Origin: Rhodospirillales bacterium
GTDB lineage: Bacteria > Pseudomonadota > Alphaproteobacteria > Rhodospirillales_A > JACZKS01
Direction of reading: 5' to 3'
DNA length: 6,891 nt
Assembly (NCBI GenBank): GCA_018648445.1
Contig: JABGRG010000152.1
Location: 1-6,891, forward strand
This document shows, piece after piece, positions 1 to 5,895 of this stretch. The first letter of the stretch is position 1; every line of letters starts with the position of its first letter. The translations under genes and the position numbers were made by a program. The notes under the pieces were generated by a model that was not told the DNA's origin, ran no database searches, and saw only the letters and a list, made by a program, of their open reading frames with translations.

Positions 1-1527
1 GATTTCGGCTCGCAGGTGACCCAGCTTATCGCGCGCCGCGTGCGCGAAAGCGGCGTTTACTGCGAGATCCACCCCTTCCAAAAGGTCGATGCCGCCTCGC
101 TCGACGCCTACGCGCCCAGCGCCGTCATCCTTTCAGGCGGGCCGGCGTCGCTGACCGAGGGCGACACGCCGCGCGCGCCCGACCGTGTGTTTGAAATGGG
201 CGTCCCGGTGCTGGGCATCTGTTATGGCCAGATGGCCATCGCGGAAGCACTGGGCGGCAAGGTGGTCTCATCGGACCACAAGGAATTCGGACGCGCTTTC
301 GTCGACATAACCGACGATTGCGAACTGTTCCACGGCGTGTGGGATACCGGAACCCGCGAACAGGTATGGATGAGCCACGGCGACCGCATTGATGCGCCAC
401 CGCCCGGTTTTCGCACCGTGGCCACGTCGGAAGGCGCGCCCTTTGCCGCCATCGCCGATGACAAACGCAAGTTTTACGGCCTGATGTTCCACCCCGAGGT
501 GGTGCACACCCCGCACGGCGCGCAGCTATTGCAGAACTTCACCCATCGCGTGGCCGGTTGTTCGGGCGACTGGACCATGGCCGCCTTTCGCGACGCGGCC
601 GTATCCAAAATCCGCGCCCAGGTGGGCAAGGGCCGGGTCATCTGCGGGCTTTCGGGCGGCGTCGATTCTTCGGTCGCGGCGGTCCTGCTGCATGAAGCCA
701 TCGGCGACCAGCTGGTTTGCGTGTTCGTCGACAACGGCCTGTTGCGCCTGAACGAAGCCGACGAGGTGATTGAACTGTTTCGCGGGGCCTACAACATCCC
801 GCTGGTGGCGCGCGACGCGTCGACCGTGTTTCTTGAAAGACTGGCCGGTGTGTCCGACCCGGAAAAGAAGCGCAAGATCATTGGCGGAACCTTCATTGAT
901 GTGTTCGAGGAGGAGGCCAAAAAGGCGGGCGGCGCCGATTTTCTGGCGCAAGGTACGCTCTATCCCGACGTCATCGAAAGCGTGTCCTTCACCGGCGGAC
1001 CGAGTGTGACGATCAAGTCGCACCACAACGTCGGCGGCCTACCCGAACGCATGAACATGGAATTGGTCGAACCCCTGCGCGAGCTGTTCAAGGACGAAGT
1101 GCGCGTGCTGGGCCGCGAGTTGGGCCTGCCGCACAGCCTGATTGGCCGCCACCCCTTCCCCGGCCCGGGTCTGGGCGTGCGTATTCCGGGCGCGGTCTCG
1201 AAAGATCGGGCCGACATTCTGCGCCGCGCCGATGCCATCTATATCGAGGAAATCCGCAACGCCGGTCTCTACGACGCCATCTGGCAGGCCTTCGCCGTAT
1301 TGCTGCCGGTGCAGACCGTCGGCGTCATGGGCGATGCGCGCACCTATGATTACGCCTGCGCCCTGCGCGCCGTCACTTCAACCGACGGCATGACGGCTGA
1401 CTACTACCCGTTTGATCACGACTTCCTGGGCCGCACCGCCAACCGCATCATCAACGAGGTGCGCGGCATCAACCGCGTCGTCTACGACGTGACCTCCAAG
1501 CCGCCGGGAACCATTGAGTGGGAGTGA
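1..1527 (+). CDS. guaA: GMP synthase (glutamine-hydrolysing), 5'-truncated by the window
   Basis: Cytoplasmic enzyme of purine synthesis: it aminates XMP to GMP using glutamine and ATP. The frame is open from base 1 and begins [13 protein letters not shown], the conserved start of GuaA, so the true start codon lies a few codons upstream. The GTG at 16 is internal. Counting from base 1, the class I amidotransferase domain has its nucleophile in LGICYGQ (Cys74) and the rest of the triad in FHPE (His164, Glu166). The ATP-pyrophosphatase domain has the P-loop SGGVDSS at about 218-224, followed by [12 protein letters not shown]. The C-terminal dimerisation domain has [10 protein letters not shown] and ends [12 protein letters not shown], the normal GuaA terminus. 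The 508 residues present are close to full length, and no damage is visible. The coding G+C is high, unlike the segment that follows. The 3' end of guaA is a recognised island and prophage integration site, and an integrase stub starts 81 bp downstream here. Confidence 0.98.
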   Translation, partial: DFGSQVTQLIARRVRESGVYCEIHPFQKVDAASLDAYAPSAVILSGGPASLTEGDTPRAPDRVFEMGVPVLGICYGQMAIAEALGGKVVSSDHKEFGRAFVDITDDCELFHGVWDTGTREQVWMSHGDRIDAPPPGFRTVATSEGAPFAAIADDKRKFYGLMFHPEVVHTPHGAQLLQNFTHRVAGCSGDWTMAAFRDAAVSKIRAQVGKGRVICGLSGGVDSSVAAVLLHEAIGDQLVCVFVDNGLLRLNEADEVIELFRGAYNIPLVARDASTVFLERLAGVSDPEKKRKIIGGTFIDVFEEEAKKAGGADFLAQGTLYPDVIESVSFTGGPSVTIKSHHNVGGLPERMNMELVEPLRELFKDEVRVLGRELGLPHSLIGRHPFPGPGLGVRIPGAVSKDRADILRRADAIYIEEIRNAGLYDAIWQAFAVLLPVQTVGVMGDARTYDYACALRAVTSTDGMTADYYPFDHDFLGRTANRIINEVRGINRVVYDVTSKPPGTIEWE

Positions 1528-1537
1528 GTTGGCGGTT

Positions 1538-1559
1538 GGTTTTCTGATCCGGAAAAACC
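1538..1559. repeat. Short inverted repeat just after guaA
   Basis: GGTTTT (1538-1543) and AAAACC (1554-1559) are complementary arms around a 10-base loop. The repeat starts 10 bases after the guaA stop. It has no following T-run and a weak A/T-rich stem, so it is a poor candidate for an intrinsic terminator. It could equally be part of an integrase-binding region. Confidence 0.3.
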
Positions 1560-1563
1560 CGAC

Positions 1564-1583
1564 TGTGGGGGATTTTGTGGGGA
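1564..1583 (+). repeat. Tandem TGTGGGG motifs, possible integrase arm-type sites
   Basis: TGTGGGGGA (1564-1572) is followed 3 bases later by TGTGGGGA (1576-1583), giving a 12-base periodicity. Closely spaced G-rich direct repeats between an att site and an int gene are typical of arm-binding sites for tyrosine integrases. The position, between the guaA 3' end and the integrase stub, fits this role. The assignment rests on position and repetition only. Confidence 0.35.
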
Positions 1584-1606
1584 CTCCTTAGCCACAGGAG
1601 CCCCCC
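1580..1606 (+). promoter_or_regulatory. Hairpin enclosing the ribosome binding site of the integrase stub
   Basis: GGGGACTCCT and AGGAGCCCCC can pair as a 10-bp stem with one A-C mismatch and the loop TAGCCAC. The right arm contains AGGAG (1596-1600), the Shine-Dalgarno sequence 8 bases before the ATG at 1609, so the stem would hide the ribosome binding site. Only two T residues follow, so termination is unlikely. It may once have limited integrase translation, including from read-through of guaA. Confidence 0.4.
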
Positions 1607-1608
1607 TT

Positions 1609-1719
1609 ATGGCCGTCTATAAACGCGGCGGAACACAGTACTGGCAGATCGAATTCGAATACCTGGGACGCCGCTATCGCCGTTCATCAGGGACGTTGCC
1701 AATATGGTCAGCGCCGTGA
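1609..1719 (+). pseudogene. Truncated N-terminus of a phage/island tyrosine integrase
   Basis: An ATG with a good Shine-Dalgarno (AGGAG, 8-base gap) opens a 36-codon frame starting MAVYKRGGTQYWQIEFEY and continuing LGRRYRRSSGT. This is the characteristic start of tyrosine recombinases carried by prophages and islands: a basic beta-strand arm-binding domain of the form MAVYKRG-x-YW-x-F-x-G-RR-RRS-T. Similarity ends at about residue 29-30, and a stop follows at 1717-1719. The core-binding and catalytic (R-H-R-Y) domains are absent, and no later frame before 2128 resembles them. The gene starts 81 bp past the guaA stop in the same orientation, the usual arrangement for islands integrated at the guaA 3' end. 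It is best read as the scar of an element that has lost its integrase. The frame could still be translated as a 36-residue peptide. The assignment rests on a short match, though a characteristic one. Confidence 0.72.
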
Positions 1720-1906
1720 CCGGAAAACCGATGGAGCCACCTCTGGCCGATGGCACCCCCCGTGGTCCAAAAGGAACTCTATCGGTGGAAAGGGTGGTGA
1801 GGCGAAAAAGGCCCTTCCGGGAACCGGCGCGATTGGCCCAAGCCGAGGTTACCCGCGCTTGATTCACGGTGGTCCGTCAATGAATTCGACCCGCCGATAT
1901 TGGCAA
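1696..1906. repeat. Segment bounded by perfect 10-bp inverted repeats
   Basis: TTGCCAATAT (1696-1705) and ATATTGGCAA (1897-1906) are exact reverse complements enclosing a 211-bp unit. The left arm begins at the codon where the integrase similarity ends, which suggests a small non-autonomous insertion or a deletion junction. No flanking target duplication is visible: the left flank is GGGACG and the right flank is TAATGA. Similarity does not extend inward past 10 bp. A chance pair of this length within a few hundred bases is not negligible. Confidence 0.35.
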
Positions 1907-1985
1907 TAATGAAGATCACGAGCCCCTGGCCAAAGGTTGGCACGCGCGCAAAATTAAACCCGGATGTCGCCGACGACCCCATTAA

Positions 1986-2058
1986 ACGTCCGCTTACAGG
2001 GGCAAGAGCGGCCCTCAGTTTGGGTGGACGTTTTCGTCTGCACCTGACCCATTGCGGA
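1986..2058 (+). repeat. 73-bp dispersed repeat, copy A
   Basis: Aligns by eye in the same orientation with 4137-4208, with about 50 of 73 positions identical and a single one-base gap. The shared core includes ACGTCCGCT at the left end, GGGGCAA about 14 bases in, and CCTGACCCA near the right end. Both copies lie outside coding sequence. The pattern of CCGCT, then GGGGCAA, then CTGACCCA-TGC looks like a degenerate intergenic repeat family rather than an att core, because the copies have diverged a lot. Confidence 0.55.
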
Positions 2059-2059
2059 A

Positions 2060-2091
2060 CTTCGTTTTCCGAAGCAAAGTAAGCAGCTTAC
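2060..2091. promoter_or_regulatory. Two small palindromes upstream of the MFS gene
   Basis: CTTCG-TTTTC-CGAAG (2060-2074) is a 5-bp hairpin. GTAAG-CAG-CTTAC (2079-2091) is a perfect palindrome ending 37 bases before the MFS start. The second could be an operator. A weak promoter (TTACAA at 2088-2093, TATTAG at 2112-2117, 18-base spacing) overlaps it. The boxes match consensus poorly, so this is a tentative call. Confidence 0.25.
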
Positions 2092-2128
2092 AATCGCCAG
2101 TAGTTCATAATTATTAGTATGGAATGCG

Positions 2129-3325
2129 ATGGCAGTTGATAACCCCGTTTTGAGCCCTGAGAACACCCCTGCCAGACGGCGAGGAACGCTGGCGGCTGGC
2201 GGCTTTGCTCATTTTGTGCATGACGGTTTGACAGACTGTCAGTTTGTTTTACTGCCGGTCTGGGCTGAGGTGTTTGGGCTTAGCCATGCGCAGGTAGGAT
2301 TGATTAAGATGTGTTCGTCCGGTGCACTGGCTTCTCTTCAGCTTCCGGCCGGGATACTAGCCGAGAAATTCGGGGAACGTTCGGTCCTGTCACTAGGAAC
2401 CATGCTGGCGGGGATGGGTTTAATAATTGCCGGATTTGCCACGGGTTATATCAGTTTGCTGATTGGTATTTTGATCCTTGGTACAGGGGCATCCACGCAA
2501 CATCCTCTCGCATCGGCATTAGTCTCAAGAGCCTTTAAGGGGGGGCGTGTTCGGGCTGCTTTGGGAACCTATAATTTTGCAGGTGATCTGGGAAAGGTCG
2601 TCGTTCCGTTCGCGGTTGCCGGTATGCTAGCCCTCTGGGGTTGGCGGGAAAGCGTTTATGCTTACGGCAGTATTGTCGTTGTGTCCGGTGTCATTTTCTT
2701 TTTCCTGATCGGCAAGTTGGCGCCGGTGATTAAGCAAAAAGAAAAACCCAAAGTTACTTCAAAAGGGTGGGGCATTCAGGACCGCTGCGGGTTTTCAACT
2801 CTGGCCTCGATCAGCATGGTGGATTCAACCTGCCGTTCGGCCTTCCTGACGTTTGTATCCTTTTTACTCATCAACAAAGGTGTAGAAGGGGCTTCCATTG
2901 GATTAGCATTCGGTTTGATCTTTGCTGGTGGGGCAACGGGGAAACTTGTTTGTGGTTTGATCGCGGAACGTGTCGGGGTTATCCGTACTGTGTTAATCAC
3001 CGAAATTCTGACAGGCCTCTGTATTTTGGGCGTTGTATTTTTACCGCTGGCGTGGGTTTGGATTCTTCTGCCGATTACCGGTATCGTCCTGAACGGCACA
3101 TCTTCGGTTTTGTATGGTACGGTTGCAGATTTTATTGAACCCGACAGGTTGCCAAGAGCTTATGGCTTATTCTATACGCTTGCTATCGGGGCCGGGGCGA
3201 TCGCCCCTGTGTTGTATGGCCTGCTCAGTGACTATGCCAGCGTCAATCACGCCCTTGTAGCGATTGGCCTGAGTGCATTTTTGACGTTGCCGTTGTGTCT
3301 GGCATTGCGGAAATCAATTTCCTAG
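2129..3325 (+). CDS. MFS transporter, fosmidomycin-resistance (Fsr)-like family
   Basis: Inner-membrane secondary transporter of 398 residues, the normal length for a 12-helix MFS permease. After a short polar N-terminus, HDGLTD (31-36) in helix 1 and LPVWAEVFGLSHAQVGL match the Fsr/YnfM-like group. The loop after helix 2 carries motif A as GILAEKFGER (75-84), and a second-half echo reads GLIAERVG (276-283). STQHPLASALVSRAF (122-136) and GDLGKVVVP (152-160) are also family-typical. A basic cytoplasmic loop (about 196-215) separates the two six-helix halves. The ATG at 2129 has a weak GGAA Shine-Dalgarno 4 bases upstream. Sampled G+C is near 50% against about 68% in guaA, and codons often end in A or T, suggesting horizontal acquisition. 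It stands alone and convergent with the XRE gene. The substrate is unknown: members include drug exporters and sugar or organic-acid permeases, so fosmidomycin resistance should not be assumed. Confidence 0.9.
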   Translation: MAVDNPVLSPENTPARRRGTLAAGGFAHFVHDGLTDCQFVLLPVWAEVFGLSHAQVGLIKMCSSGALASLQLPAGILAEKFGERSVLSLGTMLAGMGLIIAGFATGYISLLIGILILGTGASTQHPLASALVSRAFKGGRVRAALGTYNFAGDLGKVVVPFAVAGMLALWGWRESVYAYGSIVVVSGVIFFFLIGKLAPVIKQKEKPKVTSKGWGIQDRCGFSTLASISMVDSTCRSAFLTFVSFLLINKGVEGASIGLAFGLIFAGGATGKLVCGLIAERVGVIRTVLITEILTGLCILGVVFLPLAWVWILLPITGIVLNGTSSVLYGTVADFIEPDRLPRAYGLFYTLAIGAGAIAPVLYGLLSDYASVNHALVAIGLSAFLTLPLCLALRKSIS

Positions 3326-3397
3326 AAACTCTTAGATTTGATCCACAACGTCTTCGGCAGGTATGCTTCGCTCTTGTATGGAGGCAAACCATAACAC

Positions 3398-3835
3398 TCA
3401 TTCGTCGTTTAGCCCCGCCACGGACCTCACGACAGTGAAGATGTGCTTGCGGAGCTTCGGGTCCGCGATCCGGAGGTAGTTCCGTGTGAACTCGATTGAA
3501 TCCGACGAATCAAAGGCGGCCTGATCAAAATTTCTATGTTCTGTCTTACGGGGGCTCCCCTTTGATGTAAGGCCCACCCTGGAAACCTCCTCGGACATTT
3601 CCGCGAAGAAATACGCCACGTCCACACCAAGCGCGCCTGCGATCTTATAGAGAGCGCTCGCGCTGATGCGATTCGTTCCGTACTCGTATTTCTGAATCTG
3701 TTGGAACGTGACCCCAACGGCATCACCAAGCGCGGTCTGACTGGCACCTGCCGCCTCACGCCGGGCGCGCACACGCAAACCCACATGCTTGTCGATTTTT
3801 GTCGCCGCGCCCTTCGGATTGCGCTTTCTCTGCAT
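3398..3835 (-). CDS. XRE/Cro-C1-family transcriptional regulator (PraR-like)
   Basis: DNA-binding repressor-type protein of 145 residues from the ATG at 3835. A basic N-terminus leads into a helix-turn-helix at about 19-77. It holds GLRVRARREAAGASQTALG, then VGVTFQQIQKYEYGTNRIS, where the recognition helix lies, and KIAGALGVDVAYFF. The tail (DSIEFTRNYLRIADPKLRKHI) resembles the short C-terminal domain of alphaproteobacterial PraR-like regulators, so it looks full length. A TTG at 3847 could add four residues and has AAGGGGGA 9 bases upstream. The ATG is preferred because the likely -10 elements lie just upstream and would leave little or no leader for the TTG. The gene converges on the MFS gene (72 bp between stops) and diverges from a leader with inverted repeats. 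It may be a remnant phage or island repressor, or a chromosomal regulator. Inverted repeats over its promoter suggest autoregulation. Confidence 0.88.
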   Translation of the reverse strand: MQRKRNPKGAATKIDKHVGLRVRARREAAGASQTALGDAVGVTFQQIQKYEYGTNRISASALYKIAGALGVDVAYFFAEMSEEVSRVGLTSKGSPRKTEHRNFDQAAFDSSDSIEFTRNYLRIADPKLRKHIFTVVRSVAGLNDE

Positions 3836-3849
3836 AGCCAGCCCCAATG

Positions 3850-3878
3850 ATGTTATTCCCCCTTATAGGGGTGTTCAA
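3850..3878 (-). promoter_or_regulatory. Promoter/operator of the XRE gene
   Basis: On the minus strand, TTGAAC (3873-3878) and TAACAT (3850-3855) are 17 bases apart and could be -35 and -10 boxes. TATAAG (3862-3867) is a stronger -10 but has no clear -35. A near-perfect dyad, CCCC-TTATA-GGGG (3859-3871), covers this -10, where a repressor would block its own transcription. Autoregulation is inferred from position only. Confidence 0.4.
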
Positions 3879-3888
3879 ACCACGCATA

Positions 3889-3912
3889 GGTTCCCCAACC
3901 GATTAGGGAGCC
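3889..3912. promoter_or_regulatory. Second inverted repeat in the divergent region, possible operator
   Basis: GGTTCCC (3889-3895) and GGGAGCC (3906-3912) pair at 6 of 7 positions around a 10-base spacer. The core TTCCCC...TAGGGA resembles the dyad at 3857-3871 and the one at 4066-4092. It lies between the divergent XRE gene and the leader ORF, a usual place for operators. Spacer lengths differ among the three sites, which weakens the case for one shared binding protein. Confidence 0.3.
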
Positions 3913-3932
3913 ATTTGCGCCCGATGGGCAAG

Positions 3933-3959
3933 AAAAAACCCGCCGGGAATACCGACGGG
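3933..3959 (-). terminator. Intrinsic terminator on the minus strand
   Basis: Read on the minus strand, CCCGTCGG-TATTC-CCGGCGGG forms an 8-bp GC-rich stem (3939-3959, one G-U pair) and is followed directly by TTTTTT (3933-3938). This is a classic rho-independent terminator. It would stop transcripts arriving from the phosphodiesterase operon about 280 bp upstream and shield the XRE gene. On the plus strand the same hairpin sits in the 5' leader of the 16-codon ORF, so it may also have a role there. Confidence 0.7.
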
Positions 3960-3981
3960 CTAAGTCAACAGGGAGGCTTTT

Positions 3982-4032
3982 ATGGCGAAGCTCGCAGGAG
4001 AGGGGGAATCTCAGCGGCTTCAGCAGGGTTAA
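3982..4032 (+). CDS. 16-codon leader ORF with a strong ribosome binding site
   Basis: A frame of 16 residues, MAKLAGEGESQRLQQG, ends in TAA. Its GGGAGG (3971-3976) lies 5 bases before the ATG and is among the best Shine-Dalgarno sequences in the window. It is divergent from the XRE repressor and preceded by a GC-rich hairpin. That order (repressor, divergent hairpin leader, AAGTC-type linker, GGGAGG, ATG) is reminiscent of early leaders in prophages. No domain can be recognised in so short a peptide. It may be a real small protein, a leader peptide, or the start of a phage gene whose remainder was deleted. Expression is inferred only from the ribosome binding site. Confidence 0.4.
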   Translation: MAKLAGEGESQRLQQG

Positions 4033-4065
4033 ATATACGCGTCGGCAGCACCACCAACAATTGGG

Positions 4066-4092
4066 ACTTTCCCCGTTTCGACTAGGGAAAGT
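4066..4092. repeat. Perfect 8-bp inverted repeat
   Basis: ACTTTCCC (4066-4073) and GGGAAAGT (4085-4092) are exact reverse complements around an 11-base spacer. No T-run follows on either strand, so termination is unlikely. An operator, or the stem of an RNA structure in the 3' region of the operon transcript, is possible. The core again reads TTCCCC...TAGGGA, as at 3891-3909. Confidence 0.45.
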
Positions 4093-4136
4093 ACTCATTT
4101 GCCGTTTTGGGGGGTAAACCGACATTTTGGGTATTC

Positions 4137-4208
4137 ACGTCCGCTGCTGGGGGCAAAGCAGACCAATTTCGGGGCGGGCGCTAACGACCGCTCCTGACCC
4201 AATGCAGA
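4137..4208 (+). repeat. 73-bp dispersed repeat, copy B (72 bp)
   Basis: Matches 1986-2058 over its whole length in the same orientation, with one single-base gap. Within this copy, the unit ACGTCCGCTGCTG...CAAAGCAGAC (4137-4163) is itself echoed by ACGACCGCTCCTG...CAATGCAGAC (4184-4209), so the element has an internal tandem structure. GTCCGCT and AGCAGAC can pair with one mismatch, which gives it hairpin potential. It lies just beyond the 3' end of the phosphodiesterase operon. Confidence 0.55.
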
Positions 4209-4240
4209 CATGCCCACACCTGTATCAGGCGCACCGCATT

Positions 4241-5137
4241 TCACGGCACCGTTCGCGGCGTTAGGGCTTTTCTCACTTCAGACAGCCAAAGCCGTTCGAT
4301 TGCGAGAGAGTTGTTGGTTGTAATTTGATCGGCGCCGGCGTCGACAATCACCTTCAACATGTCCGCCGCGTCCGGATCATCGGCTTCAAGTCGCCAGCAA
4401 TCGACGAAATAACCGCGCTCGCGGATAGCTGAAATCAAGTTCTTTCCGGCGCGAATTCCGGGAACGACCAACTCAAGTGAGAGGTAAGCGATCCGCGCAT
4501 CCGGCGCTATCGAGCAAATGGTTCGGGCCACCCAACCGATATCGAATTCCCGCGACCATTTTGGATCCAGCATGATCTCCTCCGGATCGAAACCACGCAA
4601 GACCTGCGGGTAATGACGACCGAGGTGTTGAACCTGGCGATAGTCCGTTGCGCCTAAGCAAATGTAATCGCTGATCGGTTCGATTTGCCTTGCGAACTCG
4701 CGGCTCACGTTTTCCGAAATCAGTTCCGAGCGCGCTTTTATGTCCAACTGCAGCAACGGGCCGGTTTCCAGGCCCGCGCACGGAAGATCAGACGCAACTT
4801 CGCGAACGGCATGCAACAAATCCGACAGGAGAATCGGGCCGTTGTCCATCGCATGACCATCGGGGTGGACCATGCGCGCCGATAGGACGGCCTCGGGATC
4901 GACCGTGTCGACCCGACCGGTGCCGGTGGTTTCCATCTCAAGCATGGGACCATGAAGAACCACCAGGCGACCGTCTTTCATAATTTCGACATCGATTTCA
5001 ACGCTGGCGCCTTGCCGCAAGCCCAAAACCAGATTGGCAATGGTGAAAAGCGGATCGTCGCTGGTGCGGCGAAGCTGGTGCCACTTTAATCTGATGAGGC
5101 GGCCGTTTGCCGCCAGGCTGATCCCTTTTAAATCCAT
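4241..5137 (-). CDS. Divergent glycerophosphodiester phosphodiesterase-like protein
   Basis: A 298-residue protein with the GDPD TIM-barrel pattern. GASVEIDVEIMKDGRLVVLHG (43-63) matches the family core, keeping the metal-binding Glu47 and Asp49 and the catalytic-type His62. TGTGRVD (72-77) follows as usual, LQLDIK (129-134) replaces the usual E-x-K with D-x-K, and VDAGADQITTNN fits the last barrel strand. The N-terminus is odd: where GDPDs have HRG and PENT, it has KWHQLRR (18-24) and FTIAN (31-35), so the phosphate-binding Arg and the Glu are not conserved. No signal peptide is seen, suggesting a cytoplasmic protein. The ATG at 5137 has AAAGGTGG 6 bases upstream and starts 19 bp after the preceding gene's stop, so it is the last gene of the operon. 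It may act on a different phosphodiester or have reduced activity. Family placement is fairly sure, function is not. Confidence 0.8.
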   Translation of the reverse strand: MDLKGISLAANGRLIRLKWHQLRRTSDDPLFTIANLVLGLRQGASVEIDVEIMKDGRLVVLHGPMLEMETTGTGRVDTVDPEAVLSARMVHPDGHAMDNGPILLSDLLHAVREVASDLPCAGLETGPLLQLDIKARSELISENVSREFARQIEPISDYICLGATDYRQVQHLGRHYPQVLRGFDPEEIMLDPKWSREFDIGWVARTICSIAPDARIAYLSLELVVPGIRAGKNLISAIRERGYFVDCWRLEADDPDAADMLKVIVDAGADQITTNNSLAIERLWLSEVRKALTPRTVP

Positions 5138-5156
5138 CGAACGCCACCTTTATCCG

Positions 5157-5867
5157 TCAGGATTGGAAAATCGCGCTGACCAGCATTTCGGGGCGATTGC
5201 TACAAATTCCAAGAACCGGAAGCTTGAGAATATCCGCCAGAATGTCCGGTCGTTCTTCGTGCCAAAGCACAATACCCAGCCCTTTATCCCGAGCCCGGTT
5301 TATCAGCTCGGGTGTAACCAGATCCTGCGGCCGGGCGGACGCGCCTTCCCAACAAAGATGAATAATTTGGGCTTTCGACTTCTGCGCCGCTTCAAACGGA
5401 TCGGCACCCTTCGGGACCAGGACGGACAGCGGGAAACGGCACCCATCGTCGTGCAGGGCTTTTATCCAATCGCCGCGAAACGATCCGACAATCGCATGGT
5501 CGAACCCCATGGCGTCCATCTCGCGGATGGCGGCAGGTCCCGCGCCGTCGCCTTTGACCTCGACATACAGTCCAGCCGATAGTTCCTGAGCGAGCTGAAC
5601 GACTTCCGTAAACGCCGGAATGCGCTCGCCGCCTCGGACTTGAAAGGCTTGCACGGCCTCCAGGGTCATGTCCGAAATGGCTCCGGAACCGTTCGTCATG
5701 CGGTCGACCAAGTGGTCGTGACAAACAGCGCAGGCGCCGTCTTTGGTGAGGTGGACGTCAAGCTCCCACATATTGGCGCCAAGTTCACTGGCCTTGCGAA
5801 AGGCGCCCAACGTGTTCTCGGGAGCGTAGTCACTGGCGCCCCGGTGAGCGATTGCGTATTTGATCAT
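5157..5867 (-). CDS. Glycerophosphodiester phosphodiesterase (GDPD family)
   Basis: Hydrolyses glycerophosphodiesters to sn-glycerol 3-phosphate and an alcohol, as in the family. The protein has 236 residues, the usual size of short cytoplasmic GDPDs. The active site is complete: AHRGAS with His8 and Arg9, PENT (16-19), the metal ligands Glu35 and Asp37 in WELDVHLTKDG, His50 and Asp51 in CHDH, and the third ligand in VEVK (Glu103). The C-terminus has GICSNRPEML, matching the last strand. The ATG at 5867 is chosen because MIKYAIAHRG puts the HRG motif at the normal distance from the N-terminus. The longer frame back to 6134 only overlaps the upstream gene. The Shine-Dalgarno is weak (GGTGGGGG about 14 bases upstream), so translation may be coupled to the preceding gene, 28 bp away. 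No signal peptide is visible. Substrate headgroup is unknown. Confidence 0.93.
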   Translation of the reverse strand: MIKYAIAHRGASDYAPENTLGAFRKASELGANMWELDVHLTKDGACAVCHDHLVDRMTNGSGAISDMTLEAVQAFQVRGGERIPAFTEVVQLAQELSAGLYVEVKGDGAGPAAIREMDAMGFDHAIVGSFRGDWIKALHDDGCRFPLSVLVPKGADPFEAAQKSKAQIIHLCWEGASARPQDLVTPELINRARDKGLGIVLWHEERPDILADILKLPVLGICSNRPEMLVSAIFQS

Positions 5868-5895
5868 GGAACGGCGCCAAGCCCCCACCAAATTG

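Larger units (their letters stand above)
1720..2128. other. Intergenic stretch without a supportable gene
   Basis: About 400 bases between the integrase stub and the MFS gene. Open frames on both strands are short, overlap one another and have no recognisable domain. The segment includes the right part of the 211-bp inverted-repeat unit, one copy of the 73-bp repeat (1986-2058), and two small palindromes before the MFS gene. G+C is mixed and falls sharply after about 2090. The sequence from 1740 to 1985 is unexplained and could be decayed element DNA or an intergenic repeat. Confidence 0.6.
4033..4240. other. Intergenic stretch between leader ORF and phosphodiesterase operon
   Basis: No supportable gene. 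It contains a perfect inverted repeat (4066-4092), two G-rich half-repeats (GTTTTGGG at about 4104-4111 and ATTTTGGG at about 4124-4131) and copy B of the 73-bp repeat (4137-4208). The junction between acquired DNA and the chromosomal operon probably lies here. Confidence 0.55.

Noticed and set aside
526..1026. 166-codon minus-strand frame inside guaA
   Set aside because: It is a shadow of a high-GC coding region, opposite the conserved ATP-pyrophosphatase domain, with no domain of its own.
1607..1867. 86-codon minus-strand frame over the integrase stub
   Set aside because: It is antisense to a recognisable integrase N-terminus and crosses the inverted-repeat unit. No domain is visible.
1900..2082. 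60-codon plus-strand frame in the gap before the MFS gene
   Set aside because: TTG start with no ribosome binding site, no recognisable domain, and it runs through the 73-bp repeat. It is likely a chance frame.
3940..3959. CCGCCGGGAA shared with the guaA 3' end (1501-1510), possible attR
   Set aside because: Identity stops after 10 bases, and the match is explained by the GC-rich terminator stem. The rest of the guaA end is not repeated, and no second att copy was found in the window.
3789..4085. 98-codon plus-strand frame across the XRE start and the leader
   Set aside because: It is antisense to the XRE N-terminus and reads through the terminator hairpin and the dyads. The 16-codon frame with GGGAGG is the better candidate there.
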